A stretch of DNA of 64,000 nucleotides from Pseudomonas sp. S37 (GCF_016658545.1 NZ_JACVZC010000011.1:20630-84629); one strand, 5' to 3'. Positions 27,454 to 36,863 are shown, counted from the stretch's first letter. Made by a program: numbers and translations. The notes: generated by a model from the letters alone, not told the origin.

Positions 27454-30400
27454 ATGAAGTCGTCCCCCAAGCAACCCGCCTCGCCGCAGAACCCTGCGCT
27501 CAGCCCCAGTCACCTGGACTTCCCGGTGGTAGGCATCGGCGCCTCGGCAGGCGGCCTGGAAGCGATCTGCACGCTGTTCCGGCAAATGCCCAGCGATTGC
27601 GGCATGGCATTCGTCGTGGTGCTGCACTTGTCGCCCGACCACCAGAGCGTGGCCGACCGCATCATCCAGGACACCACGCAGATGCCGGTGCGCCAGGTGA
27701 CCGAGCCAGTGCCGATCGAGCGCAACCACGTCTATGTGATTTCACCGGCCAACCGCCTGTCCACCAACGACGGCTACCTGCGCGTGGCACCGGCCAACCG
27801 CCGCCGTGGCGACCATGTGGCCATCGACCTGTTCTTCCGCGACCTGGCCGACGTGCACAAGGACCACGCCTTCTGCGTGGTGCTGTCCGGCACCGGTGCC
27901 GATGGCGCGGTGGGCCTGTCGCGAATCAAGGAACAAGGCGGCGTGACCCTGGTGCAGACGCCGGATGACGCCCAGTACGACAGCATGCCCCGCGCGGCCA
28001 TCGAAACCGGCATGGTCGACCTGGTGCTGCCCGCGGCAGAAATACCGCAAAAGCTGCTGGAGCTGTGGCGCAATGCCCGCCAGGTCAAGCTCCCGGAAAT
28101 CGAAGACGACAGCCTGCCGCCAGCTTTGGGGACAAGGTCCGGCGACGCCCAGGCCAGCGAACCGCTGCTGGAGGAAATCCTGCTGCAACTGCGCAGCACC
28201 ACCGGGCATGACTTCCAGCACTACAAACGGGCCACCGTGCTGCGGCGTATCGAGCGGCGCCTGCATGTGACCGGGCAAACCGACCTTGCCGGCTACCTGC
28301 ATTACCTGGAACAACACCCGGGCGAATCCACTGCGTTGTTGGCCGACATGCTGATCGGCGTAACCAACTTCTTCCGCGACCGCGAAGCCTTCGAGGCCCT
28401 GGAGCGGCATGTGCTGCCGCAACTGGCCTGCGAGCGTGACCCGGCCGACGCCAGTGACGAGATCCGCATCTGGTCGGCCGGGTGCTCCACCGGCGAAGAG
28501 GCCTACAGCCTGGCCATGCTGATCTGCGAGCAGCTGGCGCTGGAACAGCGCGCGCGGAAAGTGCAGGTGTTCGCCACCGACCTCGACCAGCGCGCCATCG
28601 GCATCGCCCGCAGTGGTTCCTACCCCGAGGCGATCGTCACCGACGTGCCGCCCAGCCGGTTGCGCCAGTTCTTTGTCAAGGAAGACCAGCATTACCGGGT
28701 GCGCAAGGAAGTACGCGAGAAAGTGCTTTTTGCCCGCCACAACCTACTGTCCGACCCGCCGTTTTCCCAGATCGACCTGATCGTCTGCCGCAACCTGCTG
28801 ATCTACCTGGACCGCGAGGTGCAAAGGGACATCCTGCAGATGTTCCACTTTGCCCTGCGCTCGGGTGGCTACCTGTTCCTCGGTTCGTCCGAGTCAGCCG
28901 ATGTGGTCAGTGAACTGTTTGCGCCGATCGACAAGCGCAACCGTATTTTCCGCGCCCGCGATGTCAGCAACGCCGGGCGCCGCGCCGAACGCCAGCTGCC
29001 CGGCGCACCTGCCAGCAGCATGCCACCGGACGCCCAGATCAAGGCCAAGCCCGGGCGCAAATCCTCGTACGCCGAGTTGCACCACCGCGCGCTGGCGCGG
29101 CGCATGCCGCCCAGCCTGATCGTCGACATCGACGGCAATATCCTGCACATGAGCGATGGCGTCGGCCGCTTCCTGCAACTGGCCGGTGGCGAGCCCAGCC
29201 GCAACCTGCTCAGCCTGGTGTTGCCCAGCCTACGGCTGGCCCTGCGCAGCACGCTGTTCCAGGCGCGCCAGGGTACCGAAGCGGTCACCTCGCGCCCGGT
29301 CGACCTGGCAGACAGCGCGCACAGGTTGCAGGTAGAGATCACGGTGCAGCCCTACAAGGACGACCTTGGCGCCAGCGATTGCCTGCTGGTAGTGTTCGAA
29401 GAGCGTGCGCCCGACCCGTCCCTGCCGCTGCCCGGGGTGATCCGCCAGACCGACAGCATGGTGTTGCACAACCTGGAGCGCGAACTGCAGCGCACCCGCC
29501 TGCAATTGCAGGAAACCATCGAGCAGTCGGAGGTTTCCAGCGAGGAGCTGACCGCCTCCAATGAAGAAATGCAGGCCATCAACGAAGAGCTGCGCTCAGC
29601 CAGCGAAGAGCTGGAAACCAGCAAGGAAGAGCTGCAATCGATCAACGAAGAGTTGCTCACCGTCAATTACGAGCTGAAGAACAAGGTAGAAGAAACCGAC
29701 AAGGTCAACGACTACCTCAGCAACCTGATCGCCTGCACCGAAATTGCCACGGTGTTCGTCGACCGCAACCTGCATATCCGCTGGTTCACCCCACGCGCCA
29801 CCGACCTGTTCAACATCCTGCCGGTCGACACCGGCCGCTCGCTGCTCGACATTACCCACCGCCTGGATTACCCGGCCCTGGCCGACGATGCCCGCGCCGT
29901 GGCCCAGGGTGAAGCGGTGATCGAACGGGAAATTGGCGGGCAGAACGACCATTGGTACCTGGCGCGCCTGCTGCCCTACCGCTCCAGCGAACAGAAAATC
30001 GACGGCACGGTGCTGACGTTCATCGACATCAGCACCAGCCACGCCGCCGAAGAGCGTGTGCGCCTGGGCGAAGAGCGCCTGAGCAAGCAGTTGGCCGAAT
30101 CGCAGAGCAACAGCCACATGAAGGATGAATTCTTTGCCGTCATGTCGCATGAACTGAAACACCCGCTGAACCTTATCCAGCTGAATGCGGAAATCCTCCG
30201 CCGCCTGCCGTCCATCAAGCATATCGGCGCTGCCAGCAAGGCGGTCGGTACCATCTGCGAGGCGGTTTCCAGCCAGGCACGGATCATCGATGACCTGCTG
30301 GATGTGGCGCGTATTCGCACCGGCAAGCTCAAGCTCAAGACCGAGCCGGTAGACCTCGGCGACGTGCTGCGGGGCATTCACGGCGTGGTACTGAGCGAGC

Positions 30401-31236
30401 AACACCCCTGCCCGGTACGCCTTGAGCTGCCCGCCGACGGCCTGCCGCTGATGATCGACGGCGACCTCACGCGCCTGGAGCAGATCATCTGGAACCTGCT
30501 GAACAATGCACTGAAGTTCAGCCCGGCAGGTAGCGAGATACGCCTGGTGCTGAGCCACGACGACGAACGGGCGCGCCTGCAGGTGATTGACCACGGCATA
30601 GGCCTGAACCATGACAGCCTGGAGCACATCTTCGACCTGTTCAGCCAGGCGGCGCCGCAGTTGGCCAGCCACAGCCGCGAAGGCCTGGGTATCGGCCTGT
30701 CGCTGGTGAGGCAACTGGTCGAAGCCCAGGGCGGTACCGTGCAGGCCAGCTCGGCCGGGCTTGGCATGGGTTGTACCTTTACCGTCTGCCTGCCGTTGTG
30801 CGATGTACAGTGCCCGCAGTCTGCAGGCGGTGTTGAGCAACCTGGCGAAGGTCGCCTCAAAGGCATTCGCGTGTTGCTGGTGGATGATTCGGTCGAGGTG
30901 CTGGAAGTAATGCAGGAACTGCTGGAGATGGAGAGCGCCAGCGTCAGGGCCTTCAGCCAACCGCGTGAAGCGCTGGAAGCGGCCTCGGGCGAGGAATTCG
31001 ACATCATCCTCTCGGATATCGGCATGCCGGTGATGGATGGCCATGCGTTGATCAAGGCCTTGCGTGGCCATGCCCACTTGCGCCATACCCCGGCTATTGC
31101 CCTGACCGGCTATGGCGCCAGTGCCGACCAGTACAAATCGCGCCAGTCCGGGTTTGACCGGCACCTGAACAAGCCGGTGGGCTATGACGAGCTGGTCGAG
31201 GCGATCGAGGCGTTGAGCGGTACGGTGCCGTATTGA
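27454..31236 (+). CDS. CheB-CheR-PAS hybrid histidine kinase
   Basis: 1260 residues. Order: CheB methylesterase (about 22-210; Ser31 in GASAGGLE, His58 in VLHLSP, GTGADGAVG), CheR methyltransferase (about 225-490; CSTGEEAYSLA, CRNLLIYLD), PAS-like region (about 540-650), long coiled coil of EEL/NEE repeats (670-750), PAS (750-870), HisKA with His899 in SHELKHP, HATPase (to about 1110), and a receiver (1138-1258) with Asp1188. No transmembrane helix, so it is cytoplasmic. Start ATG 27454 after AAGG; the frame is open far upstream but noncoding in character. Such proteins are known but poorly understood; both CheB and CheR active sites look intact. Confidence 0.85.
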   Translation: MKSSPKQPASPQNPALSPSHLDFPVVGIGASAGGLEAICTLFRQMPSDCGMAFVVVLHLSPDHQSVADRIIQDTTQMPVRQVTEPVPIERNHVYVISPANRLSTNDGYLRVAPANRRRGDHVAIDLFFRDLADVHKDHAFCVVLSGTGADGAVGLSRIKEQGGVTLVQTPDDAQYDSMPRAAIETGMVDLVLPAAEIPQKLLELWRNARQVKLPEIEDDSLPPALGTRSGDAQASEPLLEEILLQLRSTTGHDFQHYKRATVLRRIERRLHVTGQTDLAGYLHYLEQHPGESTALLADMLIGVTNFFRDREAFEALERHVLPQLACERDPADASDEIRIWSAGCSTGEEAYSLAMLICEQLALEQRARKVQVFATDLDQRAIGIARSGSYPEAIVTDVPPSRLRQFFVKEDQHYRVRKEVREKVLFARHNLLSDPPFSQIDLIVCRNLLIYLDREVQRDILQMFHFALRSGGYLFLGSSESADVVSELFAPIDKRNRIFRARDVSNAGRRAERQLPGAPASSMPPDAQIKAKPGRKSSYAELHHRALARRMPPSLIVDIDGNILHMSDGVGRFLQLAGGEPSRNLLSLVLPSLRLALRSTLFQARQGTEAVTSRPVDLADSAHRLQVEITVQPYKDDLGASDCLLVVFEERAPDPSLPLPGVIRQTDSMVLHNLERELQRTRLQLQETIEQSEVSSEELTASNEEMQAINEELRSASEELETSKEELQSINEELLTVNYELKNKVEETDKVNDYLSNLIACTEIATVFVDRNLHIRWFTPRATDLFNILPVDTGRSLLDITHRLDYPALADDARAVAQGEAVIEREIGGQNDHWYLARLLPYRSSEQKIDGTVLTFIDISTSHAAEERVRLGEERLSKQLAESQSNSHMKDEFFAVMSHELKHPLNLIQLNAEILRRLPSIKHIGAASKAVGTICEAVSSQARIIDDLLDVARIRTGKLKLKTEPVDLGDVLRGIHGVVLSEQHPCPVRLELPADGLPLMIDGDLTRLEQIIWNLLNNALKFSPAGSEIRLVLSHDDERARLQVIDHGIGLNHDSLEHIFDLFSQAAPQLASHSREGLGIGLSLVRQLVEAQGGTVQASSAGLGMGCTFTVCLPLCDVQCPQSAGGVEQPGEGRLKGIRVLLVDDSVEVLEVMQELLEMESASVRAFSQPREALEAASGEEFDIILSDIGMPVMDGHALIKALRGHAHLRHTPAIALTGYGASADQYKSRQSGFDRHLNKPVGYDELVEAIEALSGTVPY

Positions 31237-31255
31237 GCGAATGGTTTTCTTCTGT

Positions 31256-31338
31256 GTCGGCCTATTCGCGGGTGAACCCGCTCCCACAGGGAATATGCGA
31301 TAGATGTGGGAGCGGGTTCACCCGCGAATAGGCCGGCA
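31256..31338. repeat. Near-perfect inverted REP pair
   Basis: GTCGGCCTATTCGCGGGTGA and its reverse complement TCACCCGCGAATAGGCCGGC flank about 40 bp, giving a long cruciform between the convergent sensor kinase and ClpP-like genes. It probably ends transcription or protects both 3' ends. Confidence 0.85.
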
Positions 31339-31348
31339 CAGGAAGGCA

Positions 31349-31900
31349 CTAGGCATGCACACTCCACTGCACTGTCTCTGCCTCGATCGGCATCTCGTCA
31401 ATGGCATGGATCATCCCGTTCTCCAGTGCCTCCATCGGCCCCAGAATGCGCGGATAAGCCATCAGGTAGCGCGGCACATCCAGCACCTCGCTCGCACCCT
31501 GGGTACGCTCAGCGACAATCTGCGCATACAAGCGCAAGTCATAATCCAGGCTCATCGCATACTCGGCCATCCGCGAATGGTCCACCGAGCCGTGCAAGGT
31601 CCAGTGGAACGGATGGAACAGGAACTTGCTGTAGCTACACGCCGTGCGCCGCGCCCCTGCCAGGAACAGGATATTGCCCATCGACTCCACCGTGCCCAGG
31701 TTGTGCGTATGCACCTCGACCGGCAACGCCCGCAGGAAGTTGTACAGGGTAAACCCGTAGCTGCACTCGCCGCCCATGGTGGCGATGTTCAGTTGTAGCA
31801 CCTCGGCCCCCTGCTGCAACGCCCGTGAGCAGGTGTTGATCAGGTTGCCACAGGTCGATGAGTTGATCGGCCCGGTGAAATGAATGATGTGTCTGGCCAT
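31349..31900 (-). CDS. ClpP-like serine protease family protein
   Basis: 183 residues with the ClpP/crotonase fold: oxyanion strand ATMGGECSYGFTLYNFL, nucleophile Ser73 in TVESMGN, and His96 in FLFHPFHW. The third residue of the triad is doubtful: where ClpP has its Asp (before the SAxEA helix), this protein has VPRYLMAYPRILGPMEA, without an aligned Asp. It is shorter and more diverged than housekeeping ClpP and not beside clpX, so it is an orphan member, perhaps a regulatory or peptide-specific form. The ATG at 31900 follows GGAGGC. It lies 22 bp downstream of the iron-permease-family gene, likely as an operon. Confidence 0.7.
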   Translation of the reverse strand: MARHIIHFTGPINSSTCGNLINTCSRALQQGAEVLQLNIATMGGECSYGFTLYNFLRALPVEVHTHNLGTVESMGNILFLAGARRTACSYSKFLFHPFHWTLHGSVDHSRMAEYAMSLDYDLRLYAQIVAERTQGASEVLDVPRYLMAYPRILGPMEALENGMIHAIDEMPIEAETVQWSVHA

Positions 31901-31922
31901 GCTTGCCTCCAGGGTTGGCAGG

Positions 31923-32297
31923 TCATTCCTTGGTGTGCTGCGCCTCGTCGGCCTGCCCGGCCATTAGCTGGTACTGCTTGCGCAGGGCGTGCAGCTGGGC
32001 CGGGTCCATGTCTTCCAGGTCGAGCAGCGCCTTGTGCGCCCGGCGGGTGGTGCGCAGCAGTTCGTCGATCTTGATGTGCAGTTCGTCGTTGTCGCGGTTC
32101 TGGGTGTTCTGGATCAGAAACACCATCAGAAAGGTAATGATGGTGGTCGAGGTATTGATCACCAGTTGCCAGGTGTCGTTGAAGTGAAACAACGGCCCGG
32201 TTACCGCCCAGGTCAGGATCAGCAGGCAGGCGATACCGAAGCTGAGCGGGCGGCCGGCCCAGTTGGCCAGCCAGTGGGCGAAACGGTCGAATTTCAT
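31923..32297 (-). CDS. Low-affinity iron permease family membrane protein
   Basis: 124 residues with two membrane helices (about 18-40 and 48-68) and the family segments ACLLILTWAVTGP and DTWQLVINTSTTIITFLMVFLIQNTQNRD, then DNDELHIKIDELL. The C-terminal 50 residues are cytoplasmic and acidic, ending in a short helix. Family members are called low-affinity iron permeases after yeast Fet4-type claims, but bacterial function is unproven. ATG 32297 follows AAGGGTG. It is divergent from the DUF72 operon and precedes the ClpP-like gene. Confidence 0.7.
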   Translation of the reverse strand: MKFDRFAHWLANWAGRPLSFGIACLLILTWAVTGPLFHFNDTWQLVINTSTTIITFLMVFLIQNTQNRDNDELHIKIDELLRTTRRAHKALLDLEDMDPAQLHALRKQYQLMAGQADEAQHTKE

Positions 32298-32463
32298 CCT
32301 GGCACCCTTCCACATAGCGGATACCCGGTGGAAACGTCTGCGGCCACAAAGTTCAACGCGGCATCAGGCTTTCCCGTTGGTCATGCATGCTGAACCCTTG
32401 CAGGCCTGCGCCAGTCGCACCTTGAGAGCGACCGAACAAGGAACCGGCAATGAGGACGGCAGC

Positions 32464-33381
32464 GTGAGCGATATCCGCATTGGTATTTCCGGGTGGCGCT
32501 ATGGCCCCTGGCGCAACGATTTCTACCCCAAAGGCCTGCGCCAGGACGACGAGCTGGCGTTTGCTTCACGGGCGGTGAACAGCATCGAGATCAACGGCTC
32601 GTTCTACAGCCTACAAACACCCGAGCGTTATCTGGGTTGGCGTGACGAGACACCGAACGGCTTCGTGTTCGCGGTCAAGGGGCCGCGCTATATCACCCAT
32701 GTGCGGCGGTTGAAGGACATCGAAGAGCCCGTCGCCAATTTCTTCGCCTCCGGGCCGTTATTGCTGGGCGACAAGCTCGGGCCGTTCCTGTGGCAGTTTC
32801 CGCCCAACATGAAGTTCGATGAAGACCGGTTCGCCCGTTTTTTTGAACTGCTGCCGCGCAACCGCAAGGCTGCCCGTGAATGTGCGCAAAACTGCGCCGA
32901 GCGCCTGAAGGATAATGGCGGCCTGGCGATCAAGGGCAATACGCGCCTGCGCCATGCCGTGGAGATTCGCCACGAGAGCTTCCTTTGCGAAGCCTTCGTC
33001 AAGCTGCTGCGCAAGCACCGGGTGGCGCTGGTGGTTGCCGACAGTGCGGGCAAGTGGCCCTATGTTGAAGACGTCACCGCCGATTTCGTGTACATGCGCC
33101 TGCATGGTGACGTAGAGCTGTACAGCAGCGGCTACACCGCACGCGCCTTGCGCCGCTGGAAACAGCGCATCCAGCACTGGAGCCAGGGCAGCCAGGCAGA
33201 CGACGCACGGCTGATCGTGCCAGGTGCGCCGCCACGGCGTGCCACGCGTGATGTGTACTGTTACTTCGACAATGACCAGAAAGTCCATGCGCCCTACGAC
33301 GCCCGGCGCCTGCTGCAGAAACTGTCGCTGGACCATGAGTTGATGACCGAACCGGGCGTGGTGCCGGAGGTGGCCTTATGA
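32464..33381 (+). CDS. DUF72 family protein
   Basis: 305 residues, TIM-barrel-like DUF72 (YecE) family: SDIRIGISGWRYGPWRNDFYP start, EINGSFYSLQTPE, FVFAVKGPRYITH, YMRLHGD near the C-terminal third. Biochemical role unknown. I choose GTG 32464 with GAGGAC upstream since the domain begins immediately; an in-frame ATG at 32383 is possible. The stop overlaps the next gene by 4 bp, making it the head of a four-gene DUF72-ybhP-clsB-ybhN operon. Confidence 0.8.
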   Translation: MSDIRIGISGWRYGPWRNDFYPKGLRQDDELAFASRAVNSIEINGSFYSLQTPERYLGWRDETPNGFVFAVKGPRYITHVRRLKDIEEPVANFFASGPLLLGDKLGPFLWQFPPNMKFDEDRFARFFELLPRNRKAARECAQNCAERLKDNGGLAIKGNTRLRHAVEIRHESFLCEAFVKLLRKHRVALVVADSAGKWPYVEDVTADFVYMRLHGDVELYSSGYTARALRRWKQRIQHWSQGSQADDARLIVPGAPPRRATRDVYCYFDNDQKVHAPYDARRLLQKLSLDHELMTEPGVVPEVAL

Positions 33382-34163
33382 ACAAGACCCTGCCCGCCCC
33401 ACGCTGCATCATCGACAAGGTTACTGCGGTGCGTCGGCTCAATGTGCTGACGTTGAACGTTCACAAGGGCTTCACCTTCTTCAACCGGCGCTTCATCCTG
33501 CCGGAGCTGCGCGAGGCAGTGCGCGCCACTGGGGCCGACCTGGTGTTCCTGCAAGAGGTGCACGGCAGCCACCAGCAGCACGCCCTGCGCCACCCGGCCT
33601 GGCCGGAAATACCGCAATACGAGTTTCTGGCCGACAGCATGTGGCCGCAGTTCGCCTATGGCCGCAATGCCGTATACCCCCATGGCGACCACGGCAACGC
33701 GCTGTTGTCGAAATTCCCCATCAGCCGCTTCAACAACCTTGATGTTTCGGTGCAGGGCAACGAGCAGCGCGGCTTGCTGCATTGCCAGCTGGAAGTGCCG
33801 GGCCATGACCAGGTCCATGCGGTGTGCGTACACCTTGGCCTGCGCGAGGCGCACCGGCAAAGCCAGGTGAAGCTGCTGCTCGACCTGCTGAGCAGCTTGC
33901 CGCCCAAGGCACCGGTGATCATCGCCGGCGACTTCAATGACTGGCGGTTGAAGGCGGACGCGGTGCTGTGCGAACACCTGGTCGAGGCGTTCGGCGAGCA
34001 TTTTGGCATCCCGGCGCGCAGCTTTCCCGCACGCCTGCCGTTGCTGCGGCTGGACCGCATCTACTTGCGCAACGCCATGCCCGGCAGCGCTCAGGTGCTG
34101 GCGAAATACCCGTGGTCGCACTTGTCTGACCACGCCCCACTGGCCGCGGAGATCAACCTGTGA
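33378..34163 (+). CDS. ybhP: YbhP-like endonuclease/exonuclease/phosphatase family protein
   Basis: 261 residues with the EEP fold motifs LNVLTLNVHKG, FLQEVHG, GDFNDW and a terminal LSDHAPL carrying the catalytic Asn, Glu, Asp and His residues. The family includes phosphodiesterases that act on DNA or phospholipids. In E. coli the same trio (ybhP-ybhO-ybhN) places it with cardiolipin synthase, so a lipid substrate is attractive but unproven. It overlaps its upstream neighbour by 4 bp (ATGA) and the downstream one by 4 bp (GTGA). Confidence 0.82.
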   Translation: MNKTLPAPRCIIDKVTAVRRLNVLTLNVHKGFTFFNRRFILPELREAVRATGADLVFLQEVHGSHQQHALRHPAWPEIPQYEFLADSMWPQFAYGRNAVYPHGDHGNALLSKFPISRFNNLDVSVQGNEQRGLLHCQLEVPGHDQVHAVCVHLGLREAHRQSQVKLLLDLLSSLPPKAPVIIAGDFNDWRLKADAVLCEHLVEAFGEHFGIPARSFPARLPLLRLDRIYLRNAMPGSAQVLAKYPWSHLSDHAPLAAEINL

Positions 34164-35362
34164 ACCGACCTTGGGTAGACGGCAACTGTGTGCAGTTGCT
34201 GATCAATGGCGAGCAGTATTACCCCCGTGTGTTTGAGGCCATGGCCCGGGCCCGGGAGGAGATCCTGCTGGAAACCTTCATCATTTTCGACGACAAGGTC
34301 GGCCAGCAACTGCAGCAGGTGCTGATCGGGGCGGCCCGCCGCGGCGTGCGTGTGGAGGTGGTGGTGGACGGTTACGGCACCGCTGACTTGCCGTCTGCGT
34401 TCATCTCGGCCATGACCGATGCGGGGGTCAGCTTTCACGCCTTCGACCCACAGCCACGGCTGGTGGGCATGCGCACCAACCTGTTCCGGCGCTTGCACCG
34501 CAAGATCGTGGTCATCGATGGCGAGCGCGCGTTCATCGGCGGCATCAACTACAGCGCCGATCACCTCGGAGATTTTGGTGCCATGGCCAAGCAGGATTAT
34601 GCCGTCGAAGTGACCGGCCCGGTGGTGGCCCAGGTGCATGCCGCCAGCAAGCGCCTGATGTCGCCGGTGCTGCAGGCGCCCAGCACGGTGCGGCCGCTCA
34701 CCGAACCTGCCGGGGCCAGCAGCGCCGTGCTGGTCGAGCGCGACAACGGGCTGCGCAGCACGGATATCGAAACCCAGTACCTGCAGGCGTTTCGCAGTGC
34801 CAGGCAGCGCATCGTGGTGGCCAATGCCTACTTCTTCCCGGGCTACCGGCTGTTGCGCGAACTGCGCAACGCTGCCCGGCGCGGCGTGGAGGTGCACCTG
34901 ATCCTGCAAGGCCAGCCGGACATGCGCTGGGTACGGGCGTTGTCGCGGCTGCTGTACAACTACTTGCTGCGCGACGGCGTGGCCATTCGCGAATACTGCC
35001 AGCGGCCCTTGCACGGCAAAGTGGCGCTGGTCGACGACCAGTGGGCCACGGTCGGTTCCAGCAACCTCGACCCGCTGAGCCTGTCGTTCAACCTGGAGGC
35101 CAACCTGTTCATCCGCGACCAAGTCTTCAACCAGCAGCTCAGCCAGCATCTGCAGGCGCTGGCCCAGGAGCAGTGCAAACCGGTCACCCTGGCGCGCATG
35201 ATTCGTGGTTACTGGTGGCGGGCACCGCTGATCTTCGTGTGTTTCCACGTCATCCGCCATTTCCCGCGCATTGCCGGCTGGTTCCCGGCCCACCGCCAGC
35301 GCTTGCGCTCGGTGCAGCCGGAAGCCGAAACCCAGGGCGACTTGCACGAGGGCAATACCTGA
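34160..35362 (+). CDS. clsB: Cardiolipin synthase B (phospholipase D family)
   Basis: 400 residues with two HKD motifs: HRKIVVIDGERAFIGGINYS (first half) and HGKVALVDDQWATVGSSNLDP (second half), both intact. It transfers phosphatidyl groups to make cardiolipin; E. coli ClsB (YbhO) is the closest type, lacking the N-terminal membrane helices of ClsA. The start is a GTG at 34160 overlapping the ybhP stop. The C-terminus has a hydrophobic amphipathic stretch (about 350-380) that may anchor it to the membrane. Confidence 0.88.
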   Translation: MNRPWVDGNCVQLLINGEQYYPRVFEAMARAREEILLETFIIFDDKVGQQLQQVLIGAARRGVRVEVVVDGYGTADLPSAFISAMTDAGVSFHAFDPQPRLVGMRTNLFRRLHRKIVVIDGERAFIGGINYSADHLGDFGAMAKQDYAVEVTGPVVAQVHAASKRLMSPVLQAPSTVRPLTEPAGASSAVLVERDNGLRSTDIETQYLQAFRSARQRIVVANAYFFPGYRLLRELRNAARRGVEVHLILQGQPDMRWVRALSRLLYNYLLRDGVAIREYCQRPLHGKVALVDDQWATVGSSNLDPLSLSFNLEANLFIRDQVFNQQLSQHLQALAQEQCKPVTLARMIRGYWWRAPLIFVCFHVIRHFPRIAGWFPAHRQRLRSVQPEAETQGDLHEGNT

Positions 35363-36315
35363 TGGCGCGCAAAGGCTGGCAAACCTGGGGCAAACGCCTG
35401 TTCACAGTGGCGTTCCTGATCCTCATCCCTGTGCTGCTGTACCTGCTGGCGCGCAACCTGGACTGGAACGAAGTACGCCAGTCATTGCTGGCCTACAAGC
35501 CCGGTACGCTGGCGATCGGCCTGGCAGTTGCCTTGTGCAGCTACCTGACATTCGCCAGCTACGACCTGCTGGCGCGCGCCTATACCGGCCACCACCTGCC
35601 GGCCCGGCAGGTACTGCCAATCGCCTTCGTCTGCTACGCCTTCAACCTCAACTTCACCACCTGGGTCGGTGGCGTTGCCTTGCGTTACCGCCTGTACAGC
35701 CGCTTGGGCCTGGATACGCCGACCATCACGCGCATCCTTACCCTGGGCCTGCTGACCAACTGGATGGGCTATATGCTGCTGGCCGGCACCGTGTTTGCCA
35801 TGGGCCTGGTCGAACTGCCCAGCAACTGGGCAGTGGGCGCTACCGGCCTGCGCCTGATCGGCCTGCTGTTGCTGGCCATTGCGGCGGGCTACCTGCTGGC
35901 GTGTGGTTTGGCGACGAAACGTACCTGGCGCTGGCGCGACCACGAAGTAACACTGCCCTCGCTGCGCCTGGCGCTGTGCCAAGTTGCCTTGGGGGCCAGC
36001 AACTGGGCGCTGATGGCGCTGCTGATCTTCTGGTTGCTACCGGGGGAAGCATTCTACCCCTCGATCCTGGGGATCTTGCTGATCAGTTGCGTGGCGGGTG
36101 TGGTTGCGCATATCCCGGCAGGGTTGGGGGTGCTGGAAGCGGTATTCCTCGCCCTGCTGCACGGGCAAATGGCCCAGGGTTCACTGGTGGCTGCCCTGCT
36201 CGGCTATCGCACGCTGTACTACCTGGTGCCGCTGCTGCTGGCGGTGGTTACCTACCTGATCCTGGAAAAGCGCGCCAAGGCCATGCGCCGGCGCGACAAG
36301 CCCGCCCAGACATGA
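35362..36315 (+). CDS. ybhN: YbhN-like multi-pass inner-membrane protein
   Basis: 317 residues with about eight membrane helices. It belongs to the UPF0104 / lysylphosphatidylglycerol-synthase membrane-domain family (FNLNFTTWVGGVALRYRLYSRLGL, SCVAGVVAHIPAGLGVLEAVFL). The family resembles flippase domains; transport of a lipid made by the neighbours is a reasonable inference. ATG 35362 shares one base with the clsB stop (TGATG). Gene order DUF72-ybhP-clsB-ybhN is fully overlapping. Confidence 0.8.
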   Translation: MARKGWQTWGKRLFTVAFLILIPVLLYLLARNLDWNEVRQSLLAYKPGTLAIGLAVALCSYLTFASYDLLARAYTGHHLPARQVLPIAFVCYAFNLNFTTWVGGVALRYRLYSRLGLDTPTITRILTLGLLTNWMGYMLLAGTVFAMGLVELPSNWAVGATGLRLIGLLLLAIAAGYLLACGLATKRTWRWRDHEVTLPSLRLALCQVALGASNWALMALLIFWLLPGEAFYPSILGILLISCVAGVVAHIPAGLGVLEAVFLALLHGQMAQGSLVAALLGYRTLYYLVPLLLAVVTYLILEKRAKAMRRRDKPAQT

Positions 36316-36343
36316 CAAGGGCCATTGGCCCGGGAGGTGGCAC

Positions 36344-36760
36344 GTGCGTGTTTCTGTACTGATGTTGATGGTTGCCAGCCTGGCCAGCGGCCAGGCATGG
36401 GCTGAAGCCTGCAATGTGCTCACCCGCTCCTCCAGCGATGCGGTTACGCCCGCTGAACGGCATACCTGCTACAGCTACAGCAACCTGCCCGCCGAAGCGA
36501 TCAACTGGTCGTGCAGCAACGAAAGCAAGGACATGCTAAACAGCGAAAAGAGCAAGGTAGCGCGCTGTGCCGATGGCAGCGTTGGTAGCTGCATCGCGCC
36601 GCTGACCCAGGAAGCGCTGGCCAACCCCAAGGCCACCGGCGGTGACAGGCCGGCCTTGCCCAAGGATGCGCGGGTGATTACCTATTACTACGATACGCCC
36701 AGCCTCGGCCAGGCGCGTACGGACTGCGAGCGCAATAACGGGATTTGGCAGACGCATTGA
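36344..36760 (+). CDS. Small exported protein, function unknown
   Basis: 138 residues with a signal peptide (VLMLMVASLASGQAWA, cleavage near 20) and six Cys in the mature part, which suggests disulfides in the periplasm. GTG 36344 is chosen because GGGAGGTGG lies 6 bases upstream and the signal peptide starts there; ATG 36362 is possible but would clip it. It begins 28 bp after ybhN and may be the last gene of that operon. Confidence 0.65.
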   Translation: MRVSVLMLMVASLASGQAWAEACNVLTRSSSDAVTPAERHTCYSYSNLPAEAINWSCSNESKDMLNSEKSKVARCADGSVGSCIAPLTQEALANPKATGGDRPALPKDARVITYYYDTPSLGQARTDCERNNGIWQTH

Positions 36761-36775
36761 TCCGGCAAGCCACAC

Positions 36776-36863
36776 CCTGTGGGAGCGGGCATGCCCGCGA
36801 ACACCGGCGCAGCCGGTGCCATCCACCGCGCTGGATTCTTCGCGGGCACGCCCGCTCCCACAG
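36776..36863. repeat. Composite inverted REP pair
   Basis: Same module as 26427-26513: TGTGGGAGCGGGCATGCCCGCGAA, ACCGGC/GCCGGT hairpin, CATCCACCGCG, then the opposite REP. It lies between the exported protein and the convergent metallothionein gene. Confidence 0.85.
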
